NCBI GenBank assembly: GCA_016284895.1
Contig: JAEEPT010000002.1
Location: 1 to 46,924, forward strand
Length of the DNA: 46,924 nucleotides
DNA from: Prevotella sp.
GTDB lineage: Bacteria; Bacteroidota; Bacteroidia; Bacteroidales; Bacteroidaceae
Reading direction: 5' to 3'
Positions 26,428 through 37,842 of the stretch are shown here, one piece after another. Position 1 is the stretch's first letter; the number at the start of each line of letters is the position of its first letter. The notes under the pieces were generated by a model, which did not search any database, was not told where the DNA came from, and saw only the letters and a program-made list of their open reading frames with translations. The position numbers were made by a program, and so were the translations under genes.

Positions 26428-26545
26428 TCAATTCAGAGTGAGCCAGAGAGTTTTCTCCCTAGTTCTCCTCTCAAGTCAGTGTGAGAACAGAGAGTCTTCT
26501 TCCAGATTCTTTTCTTAAGTCAGGGTGAACGAGAGGGTGGGGAAC
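26428..26545. repeat. Imperfect ~43-44-bp direct repeat, about 3 copies
   Basis: Copies start at 26428 (tcaattcagagtgag), 26471 (tcaagtcagtgtgag) and about 26515 (ttaagtcagggtgaa). Confidence 0.65.
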
Positions 26546-26564
26546 GGATGATGTCATAATAATA

Positions 26565-26606
26565 AAAGAAATGGAGGAATACGAAATCACATTCCTCCAT
26601 TTCTTT
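26565..26606. terminator. Bidirectional terminator between convergent S41 peptidase and atpG
   Basis: Perfect 16-bp arms AAAGAAATGGAGGAAT/ATTCCTCCATTTCTTT with a 10-nt loop. Confidence 0.85.
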
Positions 26607-26625
26607 ATAGTAGAGTATCAACTGA

Positions 26626-27609
26626 TTAGTTGTTGACTGAACCTCCTACAATGTCGAGCAGCTCATTCGTGATGGCCTGCTGGCGACCCTTGTTGTACTG
26701 TAAGTTCAACTGGCGCAACAACTCATCGGCATTGTCGGTGGCTGTCTGCATGGCTACCATACGGGCGGCATGCTCAGAAGCAACGCTGTCGAGCACAGCC
26801 GTGTAGAGCATCAGATGAGCATACTTCGGCATGAGTTCCGAGAGCACTGTGTTCATGTCGGGCTCAACAATGAAGTTGTCGTTCAGAGGCGCAACCTCTT
26901 TCCCTGCTCTCTCTTCTTCTTCTTCTTGACGTGCCTGACGTCTGCGCTTCAGGTAGTCCACTGCCTTCTTTGTGGCAATGCGAGTGGTCAGGTCGCGTTC
27001 ATGATCACGGTTCAGCTCCTCCTCAATGTCAATGGGCAGGAACTGCTTGGTGGTCAGAATCTGAGAGCCAGCGCTCTTGAAGTGGTGGTAGATAATCTCC
27101 ACACTGTCGAGCTCGCCATTGGCAAAACGTTCGCCCAGTTCCATTGCCAAATCAATGCAGTCGTGCACATTGGGCTTATCGACCAAGGTGTTGCGTTCAC
27201 CCTTGACAATATAGCCCAGCTTACGAGCCTTCTCTGTCACCTTGCGACCGATTGGGTAGATCTCAACATTCTCGGCTCCTAACTCCTGAATGTAAGCATT
27301 CGCGGTGTGTTGTAGTCTTCTGATAATGTTGGCATTGAATCCGCCACAGAGGGATGAGTTCGACGAGATGACAACCAGCGCCGCACGTTTTACAGGGCGT
27401 ACCTGGTCAAAAATCGTCTGAGCCTCAGCCTCAGCCGCCAGGAATGATAAGAGGATATGTTCGAGCATTGTCTCATAGGGCAGCATGTTCTGGATGGCAA
27501 TCTGCGCATGATGGAGCTTTGAACTCGCTACCATCTTCATAGCAGACGTAATCTTTCGCGTGCTGTTGACTGAAGCAATACGGCCTTTTATCTCTTTTAA
27601 ACTTGGCAT
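26626..27609 (-). CDS. atpG: ATP synthase gamma subunit
   Basis: MPSLKEIKGRIASVNSTRKITSAMKMVASSKL; C-terminal ATDNADELLRQLNLQYNKGRQQAITNELLDIVGG; charged internal segment RRRQARQEEEEERAGKE. Confidence 0.96.
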   Translation of the reverse strand: MPSLKEIKGRIASVNSTRKITSAMKMVASSKLHHAQIAIQNMLPYETMLEHILLSFLAAEAEAQTIFDQVRPVKRAALVVISSNSSLCGGFNANIIRRLQHTANAYIQELGAENVEIYPIGRKVTEKARKLGYIVKGERNTLVDKPNVHDCIDLAMELGERFANGELDSVEIIYHHFKSAGSQILTTKQFLPIDIEEELNRDHERDLTTRIATKKAVDYLKRRRQARQEEEEERAGKEVAPLNDNFIVEPDMNTVLSELMPKYAHLMLYTAVLDSVASEHAARMVAMQTATDNADELLRQLNLQYNKGRQQAITNELLDIVGGSVNN

Positions 27610-27617
27610 AGTTCTCG

Positions 27618-27700
27618 ATATTGAAGATTGAATATTGAAAATTGAATATTAAAGGCTGCGCTTGCAATCTTCAATCTTCAATTTCCAATTTCCAATTTAT
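27618..27700. repeat. Converging heptanucleotide tandem arrays in the atpA-atpG spacer
   Basis: ATATTGA AGATTGA ATATTGA AAATTGA ATATTAA (27618-27652) and AATCTTC AATCTTC AATTTCC AATTTCC AATTTAT (27666-27700), inverted around AGGCTGCGCTTGC. Confidence 0.9.
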
Positions 27701-29280
27701 TTGAATGTTCCAGCGATGTCGGCCATGACTGCCTCAATCTTCTGGGTTGTCTCATCATCAATCTTTCCGCTGCCTAAGGTGGCAATCACCTCAGGGGCAG
27801 TAGAACGCAGCTTGTCAAGGAACTGATTCTGGCACTGACGTACCTTGTCAATGGGTACTTCGCGCATCAGACCGTGAACGCCGCAATAGAGGATGGCAAT
27901 CTGCTCACCCACAGGCATAGGACTGTACTGAGGCTGAATGAGCAACTGGTTGTTCTTACGTCCACGATCCAGTGTCATAGCGGTCACGGCATCCATATCT
28001 GACGAGAACTTGGAGAATGCCTCCAGCTCACGATACTGTGCCTGGTCAATCTTCAGCGTACCTGCCACTTTCTTCATTGACTTGATTTGAGCCGAACCAC
28101 CCACACGTGATACGGAGATACCTACGTTGATGGCGGGACGGAAGCCCTGATTGAACAGATGGCTCTCGAGGAAGATCTGTCCGTCGGTGATAGAAATCAC
28201 GTTGGTAGGAATGTAGGCTGATACGTCGCCGGCCTGCGTCTCGATAATGGGGAGAGCGGTGAGCGAGCCACCACCACGCACATGACCCTTCATGCACTCG
28301 GGCAGGTCGTTCATCTGCTCGGCCACTTCCTGCTGCTCGTTGATCTTAGCTGCACGTTCCAACAAACGGCTGTGAAGATAGAACACGTCGCCGGGGTAAG
28401 CCTCACGTCCTGAAGGACGACGAAGAATCAGTGACACCTCACGATAGGCAACAGCCTGCTTCGACAGGTCGTCGTAAACAACGAGTGCGGGAAGACCGCG
28501 GTCGCGGAAATACTCGCCAATAGCAGCACCTGCAAACGGAGCATAATACTGCATGGCTGCAGGATCGGCTGCCGTTGCGGCTACAATAATAGAATAGGGG
28601 AGGGCACCATGCTCCTTCAGGGTCTGTACTAAAGCTGCTACGGTACTGGCTTTCTGACCAATAGCTACATAGATGCAATAGACAGGCTTGCCGGCTTCGT
28701 AGAAACTCTTCTGGTTGATAATCGTATCGACAGCAATAGCAGTCTTACCAGTCTGACGGTCACCGATGATTAACTCACGCTGACCACGACCAATAGGAAT
28801 CATTGAGTCGATAGCTTTCAAGCCAGTCTGTAGCGGCTCCTTCACGGGCTGACGATAGATTACACCCGGAGCCTTGCGGTCGAGGGGCATCTCGAAGGAA
28901 TTGCTCAAGTCGATTTCACCCTTACCGTCAATGGCCTGACCCAATGGATTGATGACACGGCCCAGCATGTTATCGTTCACGCGGATGCTGGCAATGCGGC
29001 GAGTGCGCTTCACTACCATTCCCTCCTTGATGCCCGACGTCTGGCCCAGCAGCACACAACCCACGTTGTCTTCCTCCAGGTTCATCACGATAGCCATAGT
29101 GCCGTTCTCAAACTCTAACAGTTCGTTGGCCTCAGCATTACGAAGACCGTATATGCGAGCCACACCGTCAGATACCTGTAGTACGGTACCTACTTCATCG
29201 AACTGAGCACCATCGCTGATGCCTTTCAGTTGTTCGAGAAGCACTTGACTGACTTCGCTTGGTTTGATTTTATCTGACAT
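27697..29280 (-). CDS. atpA: ATP synthase alpha subunit
   Basis: P-loop [48 protein letters not shown]. Confidence 0.97.
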   Translation of the reverse strand: MSDKIKPSEVSQVLLEQLKGISDGAQFDEVGTVLQVSDGVARIYGLRNAEANELLEFENGTMAIVMNLEEDNVGCVLLGQTSGIKEGMVVKRTRRIASIRVNDNMLGRVINPLGQAIDGKGEIDLSNSFEMPLDRKAPGVIYRQPVKEPLQTGLKAIDSMIPIGRGQRELIIGDRQTGKTAIAVDTIINQKSFYEAGKPVYCIYVAIGQKASTVAALVQTLKEHGALPYSIIVAATAADPAAMQYYAPFAGAAIGEYFRDRGLPALVVYDDLSKQAVAYREVSLILRRPSGREAYPGDVFYLHSRLLERAAKINEQQEVAEQMNDLPECMKGHVRGGGSLTALPIIETQAGDVSAYIPTNVISITDGQIFLESHLFNQGFRPAINVGISVSRVGGSAQIKSMKKVAGTLKIDQAQYRELEAFSKFSSDMDAVTAMTLDRGRKNNQLLIQPQYSPMPVGEQIAILYCGVHGLMREVPIDKVRQCQNQFLDKLRSTAPEVIATLGSGKIDDETTQKIEAVMADIAGTFK

Positions 29281-29289
29281 AATTTGATT

Positions 29290-29829
29290 TTACTTTTTAA
29301 GTGTGTTAAGAATATCGCGCAGCTTGCTTTGCACGCTTGCGTCCATTCTGTAAGTGTCGTATTCAAGGATGAATCCGCCCACAATGTCGGGATTCACCTC
29401 TGATTCAAACTCCACTGTTCCCTGAGTCTTGCTCTCTACCATCTTGCGCATCTTCTGCTCAGTCTCGGCAGTGACGGCCATTGCGGTAATGAGCTTACCA
29501 CGGATGATGTTCTTCTGCTTACGATAGAGGGTGACGTACGAATTGGCCATGAACTGAATCATATTCTCGCGGTCTTCCTTCAAAATCAAACTGATGAAAG
29601 CCTTGGTCAGAGGAGAAATGCTGTCGCCGCCACAGGCTGTGAGCAAAAGCGTCTCCTTCTTGTCCTTCGAGAGCATCGGATTGTCTATCGTATGCCGAAG
29701 CTGAGGCACAGTGATGTAGCTCTTGGCCAAAAGCATCATCTGCTGATAGACAGCATCCTCAACCTTTGCATCGGTGGCACTTTTCAGTAGTGCCCGTGCA
29801 TATCGAACCGATATTACTCCTATATCCAT
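29290..29829 (-). CDS. atpH: ATP synthase delta subunit
   Basis: ISVRYARALLKSA...; VNPDIVGGFILEYDTYRMDASVQSKLRDILNTLKK; operon context. Confidence 0.92.
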   Translation of the reverse strand: MDIGVISVRYARALLKSATDAKVEDAVYQQMMLLAKSYITVPQLRHTIDNPMLSKDKKETLLLTACGGDSISPLTKAFISLILKEDRENMIQFMANSYVTLYRKQKNIIRGKLITAMAVTAETEQKMRKMVESKTQGTVEFESEVNPDIVGGFILEYDTYRMDASVQSKLRDILNTLKK

Positions 29830-29841
29830 ACGTACCTACGT

Positions 29842-30339
29842 TTATTTATTAAAAGAAGCGTCATCCAGCATACGGTTAATTAAATCCATCTGCGCCTTGT
29901 CGCCCTGCAGGTTCTGGCGAAGAACCTTCTCGGCAATCTCGACACTCAGCGTAGCTACTTGCTTACGGATGTCGGCAATCGCTGCCTTGCGCTCCTGGTC
30001 GATGGCTATACGGGCATCTTCCAGCAAGCGGGCACCTTCCTGCCGAGCCTTCTCCTGTGCTTTCTCTACGATGGCATCACGCGCATCAGCGGCCTCTTTC
30101 AGAATCAGGGCCTGCTTTTCACGCGCTTCCTGCAGGATGGATTCACTTTCTTTCTGTATATTGGCCAGTCGCTCGTTTGCCTCATGAGCCTTGCGCAGTG
30201 AATCATCAATGAAAGCCTTTCGCTCAGCTACCATGTTGGTGATAACAGGAAAGCCAAACTTCCATAGGATGAATAGCACCACGAAGAATGTCAGAGACAT
30301 CCAGAATAACAGACCAGTACTTGGAATCAATAAATCCAT
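29842..30339 (-). CDS. atpF: ATP synthase b subunit
   Basis: N-terminal TM segment followed by Ala/Glu/Lys-rich coiled coil; operon context. Confidence 0.93.
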   Translation of the reverse strand: MDLLIPSTGLLFWMSLTFFVVLFILWKFGFPVITNMVAERKAFIDDSLRKAHEANERLANIQKESESILQEAREKQALILKEAADARDAIVEKAQEKARQEGARLLEDARIAIDQERKAAIADIRKQVATLSVEIAEKVLRQNLQGDKAQMDLINRMLDDASFNK

Positions 30340-30360
30340 ATTGCTGCACTTCTTAAAAGA

Positions 30361-30612
<252 letters not shown>

Positions 30613-30649
30613 TTAATTGTGAATATTTTTTGTTTTTTTGTTTTGTTTC

Positions 30650-31732
30650 TTATTCATGCTCAGGAACGGCCCTTGCCATACCGATGAACACAGAGGAGAG
30701 AAGTGTAAACACCATAGCCTGGATGAAACAGACTAAACATTCGAGGCACATCATGAAGATAGCCATAATCACGCTTACTGCACTCATGCTGTAGAATACA
30801 CCTGCCGACATGGATGCCACAAGGAAAATGATACAGGGCATTGCCACAGCAATAGCGTGACCTGCCATCATGTTGGCAAAAAGTCGGATCATCAGTGCAA
30901 ACGGTTTCGTGAATATGCCTACGAACTCAATCACTGGCATCAAGGGAACCGGACACTTCAGCAGGAAAGGTACTTCTGGCCAGAATATCTCTTTCCAGTA
31001 ATGCTTTTTTCCGGAGAACTGCACGATGACAAAGGTGCAAAATGCCAGGAAGAATGTCACGGCAATATTGCCAGTCACGTTGCCCGATCCGGGAGGGAAT
31101 GGTATCAGGCCCATCACGTTGCAGGTGAAGATGAAGAAGAAACATGTTAGCAGGTAGGGAACATATTTCTCATATCCTTTACCGATGCCGGGCTTGATAA
31201 TGTCCTCAACAACATACATGACAAGCATCTCAACTGCTCCGACAAATCCACCAGGGGCATTGTCGGAAGGCTTGTGGTTCTTGTACCATCGGGCGCTGAA
31301 CAGAATGCAGCACAGCAATAGTATGACATTGATGAACATGACAGCGACTGTCTTTGTAATAGAAAGGTCTGTCACAGGCTCACCGTTCTCAAGAATCTTG
31401 CCAACATGCTCGCCTTCTGTTGCGATAGCCAGTCCTTGCAGCTCGGCAGGGGCATCTGCTTTCAATGGGCGTACACCGTCGTGAGCATGATGCTCGAACT
31501 GAGAGGACATGAACGCATGCCAACCGGTTGAGCTCTTGACAATGACGGGCAGCGGAATCGCAATGGGTTCCAGCGTACCATCGGCTTTCTTGATGTCGGT
31601 GACGTGCCAGTCGTGTGAGTCCTTGATGTGCTCAAGCACAACTTCTTTGGCCGAGAAACCTTCTGCCTTTGTCGTGGGCATCAGGGCAGCCAGCAAGAAC
31701 GCCATGCAAAGCAATCGTTTTAAATTATTCAT
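30650..31732 (-). CDS. atpB: ATP synthase a subunit with exported N-terminal extension
   Basis: MIRLFANMMAGHAIAVAM (conserved Arg helix); signal peptide and >100-residue N-terminal extension. Confidence 0.95.
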   Translation of the reverse strand: MNNLKRLLCMAFLLAALMPTTKAEGFSAKEVVLEHIKDSHDWHVTDIKKADGTLEPIAIPLPVIVKSSTGWHAFMSSQFEHHAHDGVRPLKADAPAELQGLAIATEGEHVGKILENGEPVTDLSITKTVAVMFINVILLLCCILFSARWYKNHKPSDNAPGGFVGAVEMLVMYVVEDIIKPGIGKGYEKYVPYLLTCFFFIFTCNVMGLIPFPPGSGNVTGNIAVTFFLAFCTFVIVQFSGKKHYWKEIFWPEVPFLLKCPVPLMPVIEFVGIFTKPFALMIRLFANMMAGHAIAVAMPCIIFLVASMSAGVFYSMSAVSVIMAIFMMCLECLVCFIQAMVFTLLSSVFIGMARAVPEHE

Positions 31733-31773
31733 AGTTCAATTTTTATATGCTGCTCAAGCAAATTTTATTGAAA

Positions 31774-32040
31774 TCAGTGTCTAAGAGTTAATGTCGTTAT
31801 CATCATCACCACATACATACCTAAGCATGCAAGGGCGAAATGAATGGCATCTTCTCTACTCGATGCGAATAATACGTAAACGCCAACGACCGTAAGGGTC
31901 AGCAAGATGCGTATTACTGCCACGATGAGGTAGAACTGGGGTAGATGGTCGGGCGACTTCGCTTTGACGAGATCGTAGCCTTTCACGTAGATAACCCCGA
32001 GGAGAATGAACAACAGTGCTGCGAGAATATACGAAATCAT
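31774..32040 (-). CDS. Small membrane protein in the atp operon (AtpI-like position)
   Basis: MISYILAALLFILLGVIYVKGYDLVK..., multiple TM helices; start at 32040 overlaps the atpC stop (ATGA). Confidence 0.7.
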   Translation of the reverse strand: MISYILAALLFILLGVIYVKGYDLVKAKSPDHLPQFYLIVAVIRILLTLTVVGVYVLFASSREDAIHFALACLGMYVVMMITTLTLRH

Positions 32041-32276
32041 TCGCTTATCTCTACACAAAGTGACACTTCATTCTTCTGCACTTCCACGAATCCGCCAAGT
32101 ATGGCTAATTGCTTCCCGTCGTATTCCACGATGCCTTTCTGGAGGGTGGAGATGATGGGTGCGTGGTTGTTCAGAATCTCAAAACTACCTGTTGTTCCAG
32201 GTACTTTGACACTCGTTACCTCACCTGAGAATTCTACCTTTTCCGGAGAAACTATTTTCAATTTCAGCATGGGCAT
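32037..32276 (-). CDS. atpC: ATP synthase epsilon subunit (short, beta-barrel domain only)
   Basis: LKLKIVSPEKVEFSGEVTSVKVPGTTGSFEILNNHAPIISTLQKG; 79 aa. Confidence 0.92.
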   Translation of the reverse strand: MPMLKLKIVSPEKVEFSGEVTSVKVPGTTGSFEILNNHAPIISTLQKGIVEYDGKQLAILGGFVEVQKNEVSLCVEISE

Positions 32277-33839
<1,563 letters not shown>

Positions 33840-33921
33840 TTAAGTTTAAACTGTTTGCAAAGATACAAAAAAATACTATTTTGAAGAATGTTTTTTGATA
33901 AAACTTTGTAAAAGAATGAAA

Positions 33922-35121
33922 TTAGACGTTATTTCTGAGTTGATTGCTGATGGCTGATGCCACTGTGTAGGCTGTTGTCCAAGCTGCTTGGAAGTTGAAT
34001 CCGCCAGTAATTCCGTCTATGTCGAGCACTTCACCGGCAAAGTATAGTCCCTGTTTGTTCTTGCTTTCTAACGTTGAAGGATTGATAGCTTGTAGTGATA
34101 CGCCTCCACAGGTAACAAATTCTTCCTTGAAGACGGCTCGACCTTCAATTGCGTGTTGATCGTTGGTAAGGGTGTTGGTGAGTCGGTTGAGTTCTTTCTG
34201 GTTGATGTCTTTCCAGCAGTATTTGGCTCTGGCTCCTAAACATTTCTCTGCGAGGTAGCTCCATAGTCTTGCTGGAAGGGCAAATGGTCTGACTGTGGTG
34301 ATTTGTTTCTGAGAATGGATTGAAATGATGTCGCGCAACTCTTGAATCGTCTCTGATTCATTTGTGCTCGTCCAGTTTACGTTGAGTGGCATGCGATAAT
34401 TCCTTTCGGCTAATTCGCGTGCTGCATAGCTTGATAGGCGTAGAATAGCTGGACCACTCATGCCCCAATGGGTGATGAGAAGTGGGCCTGTTGCCCGTAG
34501 CTTTGTGCCAGGAATAAAGGCAGTCGCCTGCTCGACTACTGTACCCATCAGACTTTGTAAGTGATGGTCGTTGATATTAAAGGTAAACAATGACGGAACT
34601 GGCTTAATGATTTCAGAATCAGTTGATTGTGTAAGGCTTGTGATGGAGCCTCCACCAGTTGTGACGACAATGAAGTCGTAGTCAGTGAGTTCACTCAGTG
34701 TGTTTATCCTTTGGTTGGTTCGGATTTCGATGCCCAGTTCTCGGCTGGCATGTAGAAAGCAATTAATGATGGAATGAGAGTCTTGCGATGCAGGGAATAC
34801 GCATTGGTCATCCTGTGTCGTGAGTTTCACGCCGTGTCGTTCGAACCAGTTGTAGGCATCTTGATGGTCGAATGTCTTGAAGAGACGTTTTAAGAGTCTG
34901 TGTCCACGTGGGTAAACTTGGGAAAGGTCTGTCACCTCAGCAAATGAATTGGTACAGTTGCATCGTCCTCCACCGGAAATTTCTACTTTCCTCAGCACTC
35001 GTGAAGCTGCTTCGAAAATGGTGACTTCCATTTCCGGAACCATTTCCTTCAGATTGATGGCTGTAAAGAAGCCAGCAGCTCCTCCGCCAATGATAGCTGT
35101 ATGCCTTTTGCGTATTTCCAC
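33922..35121 (-). CDS. HI0933/YhiN-like FAD-dependent oxidoreductase
   Basis: AIIGGGAAGFFTAINL; KVEISGGGRCNCTNS; GITGGFNFQAAWTTAY. Confidence 0.9.
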   Translation of the reverse strand: MEIRKRHTAIIGGGAAGFFTAINLKEMVPEMEVTIFEAASRVLRKVEISGGGRCNCTNSFAEVTDLSQVYPRGHRLLKRLFKTFDHQDAYNWFERHGVKLTTQDDQCVFPASQDSHSIINCFLHASRELGIEIRTNQRINTLSELTDYDFIVVTTGGGSITSLTQSTDSEIIKPVPSLFTFNINDHHLQSLMGTVVEQATAFIPGTKLRATGPLLITHWGMSGPAILRLSSYAARELAERNYRMPLNVNWTSTNESETIQELRDIISIHSQKQITTVRPFALPARLWSYLAEKCLGARAKYCWKDINQKELNRLTNTLTNDQHAIEGRAVFKEEFVTCGGVSLQAINPSTLESKNKQGLYFAGEVLDIDGITGGFNFQAAWTTAYTVASAISNQLRNNV

Positions 35122-35163
35122 CTTACACCTTATTATAATATATAGGAGATGCTCTTATCAAAT

Positions 35164-35204
35164 AATGGTGGTCACTTGTTGCGAAGTAACCACCATTTTT
35201 TTTG
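35164..35204. terminator. Hairpin ATGGTGGTCACTT-N-AAGTAACCACCAT followed by T8 on the + strand
   Basis: 12/13-bp arms; the T tract favours the + direction although both flanking genes are on the - strand. Confidence 0.5.
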
Positions 35205-35222
35205 ATTCGAAAAGAGCGTTGA

Positions 35223-35657
35223 TCACTCTATCACAACGAGTGCGTCGTCTTCCATCACGCTCTCGCCAATCTTGACGCAGATAGCTGTCACTTTGCCGCC
35301 TTTTTCAGCTTGCAGGTTGTTAGCCATCTTCATAGCCTCAAGCACGACAACTGTATCTCCAGCCTGAACCTCATCGCCTACATTGACTTTGATGTCAGTA
35401 ATCACACCGGGGAGTGGTGCCTTGATGGCATTGTTCTTGTTGATAGGAGCCTTTTCAGCCTCGCCACTTTCATCTGCAGATGCAGTAGCGGCAGCGGGCT
35501 TACCCAATACGGGCTTCTTCTTCTCAGGTTCAGCCGGCATTTCCAGTTCTACCTTGAAGTCCTCTCCGTTTACAGTCACGGTTACGATGTTTTCCTCGAT
35601 GTCGCCTACTGCAACTTCGTATTTCGTACCGTTAATGGTATACTTGTATTCTTTCAT
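35223..35657 (-). CDS. Biotin carboxyl carrier protein of a decarboxylase/carboxylase
   Basis: EAMKMANNLQAEKGG biotinylation motif; PGVITDIKVNVGDEVQAGDTVVVLEAMKM. Start at MKEYKYTINGTKYEV (35657). Confidence 0.88.
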   Translation of the reverse strand: MKEYKYTINGTKYEVAVGDIEENIVTVTVNGEDFKVELEMPAEPEKKKPVLGKPAAATASADESGEAEKAPINKNNAIKAPLPGVITDIKVNVGDEVQAGDTVVVLEAMKMANNLQAEKGGKVTAICVKIGESVMEDDALVVIE

Positions 35658-35671
35658 TGTCTTTAGATTCA

Positions 35672-35824
35672 TTAGGGGTGAGCTGTCATAGTCTGTGCAT
35701 AGCCGTTCCACTGGGTAGGATGCTCGGCAATCGTAATGATGCCGGGCTCCTTGTCGTGGACGTTGTTGCCAAGATGCTCGTGCAGAGCCATCACAATGGC
35801 AGCATATACTTCGTTGTTTTTCAT
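35672..35824 (-). CDS. 50-aa ORF resembling the C-terminal segment of OadG-like decarboxylase subunits
   Basis: Manual translation: MKNNEVYAAIVMALHEHLGNNVHDKEPGIITIAEHPTQWNGYAQTMTAHP*; sits tightly between carboxyltransferase and BCCP genes. Below the ORF-track size cutoff. Confidence 0.75.
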   Translation of the reverse strand: MKNNEVYAAIVMALHEHLGNNVHDKEPGIITIAEHPTQWNGYAQTMTAHP

Positions 35825-35836
35825 ACGCTTACTTGA

Positions 35837-37402
35837 TTACATTGGAATGTTACCGTGCTTCTTTGCAGGCAGGGCATCACGCTTTGTTGCGAGCTGTGCC
35901 AATGCGCGGCAAATGCGGAAACGAGTGTTGCGTGGCTCAATCACGTCATCAATGTAGCCATACTTGGCTGCCTGATAAGGATTTGCAAAGAGCTCATTGT
36001 ACTCATCTTCCTTCTCTGCGATGAATGCTTTCACATCTTCGCCAGCCTCTTTCTTGGCTTTAGCTTCCTTGGCGTAGAGCACTGCTGCGGCACCTGAAGC
36101 GCCCATCACAGCAATCTCTGCTGAAGGCCATGCATAGTTGAGGTCGGTGTGGAGCTGCTTCGAGCCCATCACGATGTGAGAACCACCGTAAGATTTACGC
36201 AGTGTTACGGTAATCTTGGGTACGGTAGCTTCTCCGTAGGCATACAGCAACTGAGCACCGTGAAGAATGACAGCATTGTATTCCTGACCAGTACCGGGGA
36301 GGAATCCTGGAACGTCAACGAGTGAAACGATGGGGATGTTGAATGCATCACAGAAGCGAACGAAGCGTGCGCCCTTACGTGAAGCATTGACGTCAAGTAC
36401 ACCAGCATAGCATGAAGGCTGGTTGGCCACGATACCTACCGACTGTCCGTTGAAGCGTGCAAATCCCACGATGATGTTCTTGGCAAACTTTGGCTGTACT
36501 TCGAAGAACTCGCCATTGTCCACGATGGCACCAATCACCTTATACATGTCGTAGGCTTCATTAGGATTCTCTGGAATAATCTGGTTGAGCAGGTCTTCCA
36601 TACGGTTGATGGGATCGTCGCACTTCTTGCGAGGAGCCAGCTCCATATTGTTCGACGGGATGTATGACAGGAGGGTCTTGAGCATAGCGACACCTTCTTC
36701 CTCGGTCTTGGCTGTGAAGTGAGTTACGCCAGACTTTGTGGCATGAACCGAAGCTCCGCCCAGGTGCTCCTGGTCAATGTCCTCGCCTGTAACGGTCTTC
36801 ACCACTTTCGGACCAGTGAGGAACATGTAGCTTGTGCCTTCCATCATCAGCGTGAAGTCTGTGAGGGCAGGGGAGTAAACGGCTCCACCGGCGCAGGGAC
36901 CGAAGATACCGCTAATCTGAGGAATCACACCCGAGGCAAGAATATTGCGCTCGAATATTTCTGCGTAACCAGCCAGTGCATTGATACCTTCCTGAATACG
37001 GGCACCGCCTGAGTCATTGATACCAATGACGGGAGCGCCCATCTTCATAGCCATATCCATGACCTTGCAAATCTTCTGGCTCATGGTCTCTGACAGAGAG
37101 CCTGCGTGTACGGTAAAGTCCTGTGCAAAGATGAACACCAGACGTCCATCAATCGTGCCGCTACCAGCAACAACACCGTCACCGAGGAATTGTTTCTTTT
37201 CCATGCCGAAGTTGTGGCAACGGTGCTCTTTGAACATGTCATATTCCTCGAATGAACCTTCATCGAGGATCATGTCAATACGTTCGCGAGCAGTATATTT
37301 GCCGCGCTCATGCTGTTTCTGAATAGCTTTTTCTCCACCACCGAGGCGAGCCTGTTCGCGCTTCTCGATGAGCTGCTTGATTTTGTCTAATTGCTTACTC
37401 AT
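35837..37402 (-). CDS. Acyl-CoA carboxylase / methylmalonyl-CoA decarboxylase carboxyltransferase subunit
   Basis: GSLSETMSQKICKVMDMAMKMGAPVIGINDSGGARIQEGINALAGYAEIF; PTCxxAGV-like QPSCYAGVLDVNASRKGARFVRFCDAFNIPIVSLVDVPGFLPG. Confidence 0.93.
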   Translation of the reverse strand: MSKQLDKIKQLIEKREQARLGGGEKAIQKQHERGKYTARERIDMILDEGSFEEYDMFKEHRCHNFGMEKKQFLGDGVVAGSGTIDGRLVFIFAQDFTVHAGSLSETMSQKICKVMDMAMKMGAPVIGINDSGGARIQEGINALAGYAEIFERNILASGVIPQISGIFGPCAGGAVYSPALTDFTLMMEGTSYMFLTGPKVVKTVTGEDIDQEHLGGASVHATKSGVTHFTAKTEEEGVAMLKTLLSYIPSNNMELAPRKKCDDPINRMEDLLNQIIPENPNEAYDMYKVIGAIVDNGEFFEVQPKFAKNIIVGFARFNGQSVGIVANQPSCYAGVLDVNASRKGARFVRFCDAFNIPIVSLVDVPGFLPGTGQEYNAVILHGAQLLYAYGEATVPKITVTLRKSYGGSHIVMGSKQLHTDLNYAWPSAEIAVMGASGAAAVLYAKEAKAKKEAGEDVKAFIAEKEDEYNELFANPYQAAKYGYIDDVIEPRNTRFRICRALAQLATKRDALPAKKHGNIPM

Positions 37403-37437
37403 TTTGTATTTAATACGTGTTATGGGTTAATGGGGTA

Positions 37438-37842
37438 TTAATGCTCGCAGAGTTCTGTTAATACTCCTGCTGTTGACTTCGGATGCAGGAAGGCAATGTT
37501 CAGGTTCTCAGCGCCTTTGCGAGGAGCCTGGTCAATGAGGCGTACACCTTTTTCGCTCACTTCGGCAAGCGCATTTGCAACTCCGTCCTCAATGCAGAAA
37601 GCTACATGATGAACACCCTTGTTGCCTTTGTCAAGCCACTTCTGAATGGTGCTTTCGGGTGATGTGGGTTCCAGCAACTCCAGTTTTACCTCGCCACATT
37701 TCAAGAATGCGGTCTTCACTTTCTGGTCTTCTACAACTTCTGTGGCATAGCACTCCAGGCCGAGCACATCCGTAAAGAACGGCAGGCTTTCTTCAATGCT
37801 CTGGACAGCAATACCCAAATGTTCAATGTGTGAAATCTTCAT
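37438..37842 (-). CDS. mce: Methylmalonyl-CoA epimerase
   Basis: HIEHLGIAVQSIEESLPFFTDVLGLE; LELLEPTSPESTIQKWLDKGNKGVHHVAFCIEDG. Confidence 0.92.
   Translation of the reverse strand: MKISHIEHLGIAVQSIEESLPFFTDVLGLECYATEVVEDQKVKTAFLKCGEVKLELLEPTSPESTIQKWLDKGNKGVHHVAFCIEDGVANALAEVSEKGVRLIDQAPRKGAENLNIAFLHPKSTAGVLTELCEH

Noticed and set aside
35164-35204. Hairpin plus T8 as evidence for a + strand transcript near 35.1 kb
   Set aside because: No + strand gene precedes it; more simply a terminator or attenuator between two - strand genes.
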